17,184 nucleotides of DNA, taken from NCBI GenBank assembly GCA_027023915.1, contig JALVUB010000275.1, forward strand, positions 1 to 17,184. Direction: 5' to 3'. This document shows positions 7,090 through 14,129 of this stretch, piece after piece. The DNA is from Sedimenticola sp. Its GTDB lineage: Bacteria > Pseudomonadota > Gammaproteobacteria > Chromatiales > Chromatiaceae. Position 1 is the first letter of the stretch; every line of letters begins with the position of its first letter. A program made the translations under genes and the position numbers. The notes beneath the pieces are model-generated. The model was not told the DNA's origin. It worked only from the letters and a program-made list of their open reading frames with translations, and did not search any database.

Positions 7090-7254
7090 CTCTACCAGGA
7101 ATCAACGGGAAGAGAACAGCGAAGGTTCCAGATCACTGGACATTCCCTGCCTTCTTGAAGCCTTTGAAAACTGTTTCCAGGAGCTGTTCCGACGGCTTTC
7201 GCGGCAGCGTGTTTTCCCGGCGGTTTTTTATTCAGATCAACACAAATTTATCCA

Positions 7255-7261
7255 CGGAGCA
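7255..7261 (+). promoter_or_regulatory. Ribosome binding site deciding the receptor start
   Basis: CGGAGCA lies 4-5 bases before ATG 7266 (the GGAG core is at 7256-7259). It supports this start over an in-frame ATG at 7155, whose extra 37 residues are basic, serine-rich and unlike the N-terminus of aerotaxis receptors. Confidence 0.6.
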
Positions 7262-7265
7262 GAAG

Positions 7266-9956
7266 ATGAAGATCAACGAACCGGTCACCAACAACGAAGT
7301 GGTCGTAAAGGATGGCGAGTTTCTCGTTACCACCACTGATCTGAATGGAGTCGTCACCTCGGCCAACCGCTCCCTGCTGGAGATGAGCGGTTTCACCAGG
7401 GAAGAGCTGGTGGGGAACAAACACGCCATCATGCATCATCCAGACATGCCTTCGGAAGTGTTCGACCAGCTTTGGCAAACCATAAAGGCGGGTTGCCCCT
7501 GGGTGGGCATGGTGAAGAACCTGTGCAAGAACGGCGATTTCTACTGGGTAAAGGCCAATGTCACCCCTTTGCGCGCCAACGGTCAGTTTGCCGGCTGCAT
7601 GTCGGTATGCACAAAACCCAGCCGTCAGGAGATTGCCGCCGCCGAATCCCTCTACCGGGACATCCGCGCCGGAAAGGCAACCCTGAAGCCGGGACTGTTC
7701 AAGCGCTTAAAACAGAAAGTGCTCGATTTTGGAATCAGCCGCTACAGCATGATCGCCGCCCTGGCCGCCATCACCGGCATGGGCATCCTCGCCTGGCTGG
7801 GACATAACGGTGCCTCCAGCAGGGTGTTGGATGCCACCATGGCCGCCTTCAGCCTGTTCACCATCCTTGGCGCCTGGGGCCTTAGCCGTTATGTGAACCG
7901 GCCACTGGAAACGGCGGTAAAAACGCTTCAGGAAATCGCCGATGGCGAATATTTCAACTGGGTCACCAGCAAACGCCGCGACACCCTCGGCATGATGCTG
8001 AAAAACCTCCAGTCCACCCAGATCCGGCTGGGATACGAGGTCAACGAGATCCGCACCCAGGCCAGCCATCTCAGCCGGCTGAAAGCGGCCCTGGAAAGCG
8101 TCAATGCGGCGGTGATGCTCACCGACGAAAACCACCAGGTGATCTATGTCAACTCGGCATTCCAGAAAATGATGGAAAGGGTGTCCGGTTTCGACCCGGG
8201 CGAGAGCACCCTTTCCAACAACGAGTTCCTCGGCGGCGGCGCCGGTCTGAACGCGGATCTCCTCGAGGGTCTGCAGGAGACCTACAACCACGAGTTCAAT
8301 TTCGACGGACACACCTTCCAGATTGCGGTGAGCCCGGTGTTCGATGAATCCGGCCGCCGAATCGGCTCGGTGGTGGAGTGGCAGGACCGCACCGAGGAGG
8401 TCACGGTCGAGCGGGAGATCGAGGACATCGTGGACGCCGCTCTCATGGGCAACCTCACCGAGAGGATCAACGTGGGCGACAAGGAGGGCTTCTTCGCCAC
8501 CCTGGGCCAGCGGGTTAACCAACTGATGGAGGTACTGGACAACGTGGTGGCCGACACCGCCAGCGTGGTCGGCGCTCTGGCCAGGGGCGATCTCAACCAG
8601 ACCATCGATGCCGACTACGAAGGCTCCTTCGCCCGCCTCAAGGAAGATGTGAACGCCACGGTGAAAAACCTCACCCGCGTCATCGGCAGAATCCGCAACA
8701 GCGCGGACGCGGTGGCCGAGGCATCGCAGGAGATCGCGGAAGGCAACGCGGATCTGGCCCGCCGTACCGAGACCCAGGCATCCAACCTGGAGGAAACGGC
8801 CAGCAGCATGGAGGAGATCACCTCCACCGTGCGTCAGAACGCCGACAACTCCCGCAAGGCCAGCGATCTTTCAAGGGAAACCCTGGAGCAGGCCATGACC
8901 GGCGGCTCGGTGGTTTCCGAAACCATCTCCGCCATGGAGAAAATCACCGACTCCAGCAAAAAGATCGCGGCCATCATCGGTGTCATCGACGACATCGCCT
9001 TCCAGACCAACCTGTTGGCTCTCAACGCGGCGGTGGAAGCCGCCCGCGCCGGCGAGCAGGGACGGGGATTCGCCGTGGTGGCAGCGGAAGTCCGTAATCT
9101 GGCCCAACGCTCCGCCAGCGCGGCGAAAGAGATAAAAACCCTCATCGAAGACAGCGTTGCCAATGTCGAAGAAGGGTCCGAACTGGTGAACCAGTCCGGC
9201 AAGACCCTTAACGAAATCGTTGAGTCAGTGAAAAAAGTGAACGACTTCATTGCCGAGATCGCATCCGCCAGCTCTGAGCAGTATGCCGGCATCGAGCAGG
9301 TGAACCAGGCGGTCACCCAGATGGACGAAGTGACCCAGCAAAATGCTGCTCTGGTGGAACAAGCGGCACAGACCAGCCAGATGATGGATCAGCAGGCTCA
9401 GGAGCTGAACGAACTCATCGCCTTCTTCCGTATCGGCGATCAAGCCGGCGAGCAGTCGAGGAGACGCGAAGAACGGCGGTCACCCGACCGGCCCTGGGCC
9501 GGTCAGAAGAGCGCCAGCACAAGCCTCGATTTCTCCTCTGCCCGGGCCAAGCACAAGTTGTGGAAGACCAGGCTCCGCACCTTCCTCGATGGAGAATCAA
9601 ACATGAGCGAGGACGAAGCGGTCTCCCACCACGACTGCGATCTGGGCAAGTGGATCTACGGCAGCGCTCTGCAACGGTACGGTGATATGCCAGAGATGAA
9701 AGAGCTGGAAAAACTCCATGCGGAGATGCACACCCTCATCAAGCAGGTCATCCAGGCCGGCAACAAGGGCGAAAAGGAAAAGGCGGAGAACGTTTACAAC
9801 CGGGTCTCCCGTTATTCAGACCAGATCGTGGCGCTGCTCGATGAACTGGAAAAGAAAACCGCCTCCGGCGGCGGCGAGGTGGTACCGCACCCTGCTCTTG
9901 CGGAAAGCGGTCATGCCCAGGCAGTAGGCGCGGACGAGATGTGGGATGAATTCTGA
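7266..9956 (+). CDS. Aer-like methyl-accepting chemotaxis protein with two PAS domains, CZB zinc domain and CheR/CheB tether
   Basis: This is an 896-residue chemoreceptor. Residues about 18-115 are a PAS domain close to E. coli Aer (FAD-binding, redox/oxygen sensing), including HHPDMP at 57-62 and KNGDFYWVKANVTPL. Two membrane segments (about 160-180 and 189-208) are joined by only a short loop, so there is no periplasmic ligand domain. A HAMP follows, then a second PAS (about 270-376), HAMP-like repeats (about 385-470) and an MCP signalling domain whose tip is DDIAFQTNLLALNAAVEAARAG (575-596, shown in part by the family). Residues about 760-860 form a CZB domain, with H763, H788-x-x-C791 and H818/H822 as likely zinc ligands. 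The last five residues, MWDEF, fit the xWxxF tether. cheR follows after 23 bp. The signal sensed is inferred; receptor identity is certain. Confidence 0.96.
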   Translation: MKINEPVTNNEVVVKDGEFLVTTTDLNGVVTSANRSLLEMSGFTREELVGNKHAIMHHPDMPSEVFDQLWQTIKAGCPWVGMVKNLCKNGDFYWVKANVTPLRANGQFAGCMSVCTKPSRQEIAAAESLYRDIRAGKATLKPGLFKRLKQKVLDFGISRYSMIAALAAITGMGILAWLGHNGASSRVLDATMAAFSLFTILGAWGLSRYVNRPLETAVKTLQEIADGEYFNWVTSKRRDTLGMMLKNLQSTQIRLGYEVNEIRTQASHLSRLKAALESVNAAVMLTDENHQVIYVNSAFQKMMERVSGFDPGESTLSNNEFLGGGAGLNADLLEGLQETYNHEFNFDGHTFQIAVSPVFDESGRRIGSVVEWQDRTEEVTVEREIEDIVDAALMGNLTERINVGDKEGFFATLGQRVNQLMEVLDNVVADTASVVGALARGDLNQTIDADYEGSFARLKEDVNATVKNLTRVIGRIRNSADAVAEASQEIAEGNADLARRTETQASNLEETASSMEEITSTVRQNADNSRKASDLSRETLEQAMTGGSVVSETISAMEKITDSSKKIAAIIGVIDDIAFQTNLLALNAAVEAARAGEQGRGFAVVAAEVRNLAQRSASAAKEIKTLIEDSVANVEEGSELVNQSGKTLNEIVESVKKVNDFIAEIASASSEQYAGIEQVNQAVTQMDEVTQQNAALVEQAAQTSQMMDQQAQELNELIAFFRIGDQAGEQSRRREERRSPDRPWAGQKSASTSLDFSSARAKHKLWKTRLRTFLDGESNMSEDEAVSHHDCDLGKWIYGSALQRYGDMPEMKELEKLHAEMHTLIKQVIQAGNKGEKEKAENVYNRVSRYSDQIVALLDELEKKTASGGGEVVPHPALAESGHAQAVGADEMWDEF

Positions 9957-9979
9957 CAGTCGATGGAGAAAGTGGAAAC

Positions 9980-10834
9980 ATGACGGCAACCAGCACAAGG
10001 AAACGGACCCAGCCCTACCACTTTACCGAGCAGGATCTGGAACGGCTGCGGAAGCTCATTTATCAGCATACCGGCATCCACATGGCGGAAAACAAGCGCG
10101 ACCTGATTTATGGCCGCCTCACCCGCCGTCTCAGGGCGCTGGACCTGAAGAACTTCAACGACTACTGCCGGTTCCTGGAAGAAGGCGACCCGGAAGAGCT
10201 GGAGGCCTTCCGCAACGCGGTTACCACCAACCTGACCGCTTTCTTTCGGGAAGCGCACCACTTTGACTATCTGGCCGGCAAACTGCTGCCCCGGCTGATG
10301 CACGAGAAACGCATGGAACGGCGCCTCCGCTTCTGGTCGGCGGGCTGTTCCACGGGGGAGGAGCCCTACACCCTGGCCATGGTGGTGCTGGAGAGCTCGC
10401 CGGAACTGGCGCGGTGGGATGTCAAAATCCTGGCCACCGACCTGGACTCGCGCGTACTCGATCACGGCCGGCAAGGGGTTTACGAGCTGGACAACATCCA
10501 GCGCTCACTGGGGCCACGGCTGAAGCGGTGGTTCCTGCGCGGGAAGGGGCCCTTCGAGGGAAAGGCCCGGGTGAAGCCGGAGCTCAAAGAGCTGGTGGAC
10601 TTTCAACAGCTCAACCTGATGCACGACTGGCCCATGCGACAGCCGTTCGATGCCATCTTCTGCCGCAATGTCCTCATCTATTTCGACAAGCCGACGCAAA
10701 AAAAACTGTTTGAGCGCTTCGCAAAACTACTGCCCCTGAACGGGCATCTTTTCATCGGCCATTCTGAAAGCCCCCTGGATCTCACCGACCGCTTCGAGCT
10801 TATCGGTCAGTCCATCTACCGCAGGGTGAAATAA
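9980..10834 (+). CDS. cheR: Chemotaxis protein methyltransferase CheR
   Basis: CheR methylates receptor glutamates using S-adenosylmethionine, setting adaptation. The 284-residue protein follows E. coli CheR throughout: an N-terminal helical domain (FTEQDLERLRKLIYQHTGI, KRDLIYGRLTRRLR), TTNLTAFFREAHHF at 82-95, the SAM-binding SAGCSTGEEPY at 120-130, ATDLD at 152-156, and CRNVLIYFD at 228-236 with GHSES at 260-264. The loop RGKGPFEG at 187-194 corresponds to RGTGPHEG of E. coli CheR, whose beta-subdomain docks on the receptor pentapeptide; the upstream receptor ends in such a peptide. ATG 9980 is preceded by purine-rich GGAGAAAGTGGAAAC. It is probably co-transcribed with the receptor and cheB. 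Confidence 0.97.
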   Translation: MTATSTRKRTQPYHFTEQDLERLRKLIYQHTGIHMAENKRDLIYGRLTRRLRALDLKNFNDYCRFLEEGDPEELEAFRNAVTTNLTAFFREAHHFDYLAGKLLPRLMHEKRMERRLRFWSAGCSTGEEPYTLAMVVLESSPELARWDVKILATDLDSRVLDHGRQGVYELDNIQRSLGPRLKRWFLRGKGPFEGKARVKPELKELVDFQQLNLMHDWPMRQPFDAIFCRNVLIYFDKPTQKKLFERFAKLLPLNGHLFIGHSESPLDLTDRFELIGQSIYRRVK

Positions 10835-10857
10835 AACCAATAAAGGAAGGCAACACC

Positions 10858-11979
10858 ATGACCATCAAAGTCTTGATCGTCGACGATTCGGCACTCATAC
10901 GAAGGCTTCTTACACGGGTATTGGAAAGCGATCCGCAAATCAAGGTAGTGGGGACGGCGGTTGATCCTTACGACGCGCGGGAAAAAATCAAGCAGCTCGA
11001 CCCCGATGTGCTCACCCTGGACGTGGAACTGCCGAAGATGAACGGCATCGCCTTCCTCAAGAATCTGATGCGCCTTCGGCCCATGCCGGTGGTGATGGTC
11101 TCCTCCTATACCGAACAGGGCACCGACGTGACCTTGCAGGCACTGGAGATCGGCGCCGTCGATTTCGTCACAAAACCCCGGGGAGAACCAGTAACCGCCC
11201 TGCAGCGGCTTGCTGATGAGCTGGTAAGCAAGGTGAAGATCGCGGCCAACAGCCGGCTGGCGCGCAACAAGAGGGATCCCGACAAGACGAAAGAGCTGGC
11301 CGACACCAGGGAAAGGTTCAGTGCCGATGTAATCCTGCCTGCGGATACCTCGACACCCACCCCCAAAAGAAGGCCGACCCTGGTGGCCATAGGCGCATCG
11401 ACGGGCGGCACGGAAGCGATCAAGGAAGTGTTGGTGGGGCTGCCGAAAAGCATGCCGCCCATAGTGGTTACGCAGCACATTCCCGCCGGATTCAGCAACG
11501 CCTTCGCCCGCCGCATGAATCATTTGGCTCTACTGGAAGTTCACGAGGCGGAAGAGGACCAACTCATCGAACCGGGCCACGTCTATATCGCGCCGGGCAG
11601 CCACCATCTGCTGGTGACATGGGACGGCCAGCATTACCGCTGCAAGCTGAACGACGGCCCCAGGGTCAACCGCCACAAGCCTTCTGTGGACGTGCTTTTC
11701 CGCTCGGTGGCCCAGTGCTGCGGCGCCAATGCCATCGGTGTGATTCTCACCGGAATGGGGGACGACGGTGCCCGTTGCCTGTTGGAAATGCGCCAGGCAG
11801 GCGCGCGCACCATCGCCCAGGATGAGGAATCCAGCGTCGTCTGGGGCATGCCGGGCGCCGCGGTGAAGCGCGGCGCGGCGGAAATGGTTCTGCCACTTTC
11901 AGCCGTGCCCGGCGAGTTGGTGAAGCTGCTCTCCGACAGCAGGGGGAGAACCGGCGCTACCTGCCGAAGAGCCCCCTGA
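10858..11979 (+). CDS. cheB: Protein-glutamate methylesterase/glutamine deamidase CheB
   Basis: CheB removes receptor methyl groups and deamidates receptor glutamines, opposing CheR; its activity rises when CheA phosphorylates it. The 373-residue protein has an N-terminal receiver domain (acidic pair D9/D10, phosphoacceptor D55 in TLDVELPKMNG, K106), a linker at about 130-170 and a C-terminal esterase domain. The catalytic triad is S181 in IGASTGG, H207 in TQHIP and D303 in TGMGDDGA. ATG 10858 has a strong AAGGAAGG upstream, 23 bp after cheR. The last 23 bp overlap the end of the convergent asmA-like gene, and the final residues (GRTGATCRRAP) look non-conserved. No cheD, cheA or cheW follows. 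Confidence 0.97.
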   Translation: MTIKVLIVDDSALIRRLLTRVLESDPQIKVVGTAVDPYDAREKIKQLDPDVLTLDVELPKMNGIAFLKNLMRLRPMPVVMVSSYTEQGTDVTLQALEIGAVDFVTKPRGEPVTALQRLADELVSKVKIAANSRLARNKRDPDKTKELADTRERFSADVILPADTSTPTPKRRPTLVAIGASTGGTEAIKEVLVGLPKSMPPIVVTQHIPAGFSNAFARRMNHLALLEVHEAEEDQLIEPGHVYIAPGSHHLLVTWDGQHYRCKLNDGPRVNRHKPSVDVLFRSVAQCCGANAIGVILTGMGDDGARCLLEMRQAGARTIAQDEESSVVWGMPGAAVKRGAAEMVLPLSAVPGELVKLLSDSRGRTGATCRRAP

Positions 11980-14080
11980 GAACGCTGCCGCCGATCTGGT
12001 TCTGCAACTTCTCTCCGGCCTTTTTCAGCAGCTCCTGTTTTTTCTCCTCGATCTTCTTCTTTGCCACCCCCTTGACGAGGGCTTCGGCATCCACCTTGGG
12101 ACTGGGATCGGACAACGGCCCGGTAACACGCACCGGAATGGGAATGCCCCTCAGCTCTTCCATGCTCTTGCCGCCCTGGCCCTTGAGCGAGCCCACCAGC
12201 TTGGCCATCACATGGTAGTCCATCTGCTCCTTCACCAGATCCACCAGGCCGTTGCCTTTCACCCGCAAAATGGGTGAAGCGAGGTAGAGATCCTTGTTGC
12301 TCACCACGCCGTTGTGGATAACGCCGGTGCCGCGCAGCTCCGCAAAGTCGGTTTCCGGCACCTTGGAAGTGGGCGCGGGACGCTGTCCCTTCAGCGCCAT
12401 CTTCGCCTCACGGATCACCTGAGCCAGATCGAACCCCTTGTAGGCACCGTCGCGCAGCGAGAGAGAGAAATTACCGTTGAGATTGCGCCGGATCTCCAGG
12501 TCACCGAGCCCCCTGGTGTGCAGGCTGAACTTGACGTTACCGGTGCCGGTGAGCTTGTCCTTCCCCGTAAGATCCGCCAACAGGGGACCAATACGGATAC
12601 CCACCAGGCTGCTACCCGCCTGGATGACGGGCTTGGAGCCGCGCACATTCATGCTGGCCTTGGCGTTGAGCCTGCCGTGATAGAGCAGCGCGTTCACCGG
12701 CGAGAGCGTCACCACCCCCTTTTTGGCAACCAGTCTCAGAGTCACTTTCTTCATATGAAGATGGTTGACCGACAACTTGCCCACCGCCACAGAAACATCG
12801 GCATCCAGCTTTCGCAACGGAGTGAAATCCACCTTCGCCGATGCCGTCTTGCCTGAAGAATTGACCGAGGCCGAGGCTGGCGCGCTGCCAACCGTCGGTT
12901 TCTTTTCCTTGGGCGGCAGGTAGCGATCCAGATCAATGGTATCGGCCTGAAGCCGGGCGCGAACCACGGGGCCGGTAAACGAGGGAATGGCAAGCCGTCC
13001 ATTGAGATGGGTGTTGTCCAACACCAGCTTCAGGGGATCGATGGTGAGCGCCCCACCCTTTTGAACCAGTGAAAGCTTTGCCGAAAGCCGGGTGAGCGCC
13101 TTGGGATCAGCGGTTTGGATGTTCACCCCCGCCAACTTCAGCAGCGACTTGAGGTTGGTCTGCCGAAGGGCCAGTTGACCTTCCACCCTGGGTTTCTGAT
13201 TGAGACCGGAAATGTCCAAAGCGCCGGTGACATCCACCTGCGGCCCGGAGATGGAAAGGTTGCTTACCTTCAGCTTGCCCGCCGCCTGATCCAGACTCAT
13301 GTTCCCCGCCAGTTTGAGCTCGATGCCCCCTTTTGGCAGTTCATCACCCTGACCGGCCAGCTTCACCACCAGGTCGGCCAGTTGAATGCGTTTGAAATCG
13401 CGGCTGAAGGTGCCCCTGGTGGATGCATCCAGTTTCAGTTCCACCGCCGGCTTGCCCACGGTGGCACCACCTCCCAGACGCACCTTCACCGGCTTGCCGG
13501 GTTTTACCTCGCCCAGATGGAGATGGAGGTCATGCAGGCGATAGGACTGCCCGGCGGCTTTGTCCAGATAGCTCAAATCAATGTCTTCCACATCCACTCC
13601 CTTGAGGTCGATGCTGTACTGGTCGAGCTGATCGTTTTTACCCTTTTCCACCTCGGCGTGGTTCACCTTTTTTGCCTTACCACCAACCAGGCTTTCCCAG
13701 TTGGCAACGCCCTTGGCATTCCGTACCAGATTGAGTTTCACCCCCTTGAGCACCACGGTGTCCACCGCAATACGTTTCTCCATCAGCGGCTTGAGCCCCA
13801 CCTTAACGTCCAGTACCCCCACCGAAGCCAGGGGCTGCTTGCCGAAACCGGGCGCGTTGCCGATGGCCACCTTCTCCAGGTGCAGTCCCAGCCAGGGGAA
13901 AACCGACCATTTCACCGGCGCATCGATCGTCAGGCTGTGACCGGTCTGCTGCTCGAAACGGGTGGCCACCTCCTGCTTGATCTGCTCGGGATCGACCATC
14001 ACCCGCAACAGCCCCACGGCCGCCACCACCAGCACCACCAGGACGACGACCACAATCAGCAACCATTTCAGAAACTTCAT
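11957..14080 (-). CDS. AsmA-family protein
   Basis: AsmA-family proteins are anchored in the inner membrane and extend into the periplasm; members affect outer-membrane assembly and several are now linked to phospholipid movement to the outer membrane. This 707-residue protein starts MKFLKWLLI, has one strongly hydrophobic N-terminal helix (about 4-27), then the AsmA signature: VKWSVFPWLGLHLEKVAIGN, KPLMEKRIAVDTVVLKGVKLNL and ANWESLV. The C-terminal half has the repeated beta-strand style of the family, and the end is a Lys-rich helix followed by GGSVLRGLFGR. ATG 14080 has AAGGAG upstream; a longer frame to 14233 runs into the MFS gene and is rejected. It is larger than E. coli AsmA (617). 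The precise role is unknown. Confidence 0.9.
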   Translation of the reverse strand: MKFLKWLLIVVVVLVVLVVAAVGLLRVMVDPEQIKQEVATRFEQQTGHSLTIDAPVKWSVFPWLGLHLEKVAIGNAPGFGKQPLASVGVLDVKVGLKPLMEKRIAVDTVVLKGVKLNLVRNAKGVANWESLVGGKAKKVNHAEVEKGKNDQLDQYSIDLKGVDVEDIDLSYLDKAAGQSYRLHDLHLHLGEVKPGKPVKVRLGGGATVGKPAVELKLDASTRGTFSRDFKRIQLADLVVKLAGQGDELPKGGIELKLAGNMSLDQAAGKLKVSNLSISGPQVDVTGALDISGLNQKPRVEGQLALRQTNLKSLLKLAGVNIQTADPKALTRLSAKLSLVQKGGALTIDPLKLVLDNTHLNGRLAIPSFTGPVVRARLQADTIDLDRYLPPKEKKPTVGSAPASASVNSSGKTASAKVDFTPLRKLDADVSVAVGKLSVNHLHMKKVTLRLVAKKGVVTLSPVNALLYHGRLNAKASMNVRGSKPVIQAGSSLVGIRIGPLLADLTGKDKLTGTGNVKFSLHTRGLGDLEIRRNLNGNFSLSLRDGAYKGFDLAQVIREAKMALKGQRPAPTSKVPETDFAELRGTGVIHNGVVSNKDLYLASPILRVKGNGLVDLVKEQMDYHVMAKLVGSLKGQGGKSMEELRGIPIPVRVTGPLSDPSPKVDAEALVKGVAKKKIEEKKQELLKKAGEKLQNQIGGSVLRGLFGR

Positions 14081-14101
14081 CCTCGTTCTCCTTGTCGTTA
14101 C

Positions 14102-14126
14102 AGCAGACGTTTTCCAGACGCCTGCT
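14102..14126 (-). promoter_or_regulatory. Stem-loop between the MFS gene and asmA-like gene
   Basis: On the minus strand AGCAGGCGT and ACGTCTGCT pair over nine positions (one G-U) around a 7-base loop. The stem begins 3 bases after the MFS stop codon and ends about a dozen bases before the AAGGAG of asmA. No T-run follows, so it is not a standard terminator. It may stabilise or process the polycistronic RNA or tune asmA expression; function is inferred from position only. Confidence 0.45.
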
Positions 14127-14129
14127 GCT

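Larger units (their letters stand above)
6888..7265. other. Divergent control region between pyrG and the chemoreceptor
   Basis: These 378 bp hold no convincing gene. An open frame on the plus strand from 6929 to 7339 overlaps the receptor start in another frame and resembles nothing I recognise. The region must carry promoters for pyrG (leftward) and the receptor (rightward); candidates are listed separately. Small hairpins can be drawn, CCGCC/GGCGG at 7001-7018 and TCCAG/CTGGA at 7127-7140, but neither has a terminator-like T-run. No known riboswitch fold was recognised. Confidence 0.6.

Noticed and set aside
7155..7265. Upstream in-frame start adding 37 residues to the receptor
   Set aside because: The extension is basic and unlike Aer N-termini, while ATG 7266 has a GGAG ribosome site.
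6929..7339. 136-codon plus-strand open frame between pyrG and the receptor
   Set aside because: It overlaps the start of the well-supported receptor in another frame, has no clear ribosome site, and its translation shows no recognisable domain or biased composition typical of a real protein.
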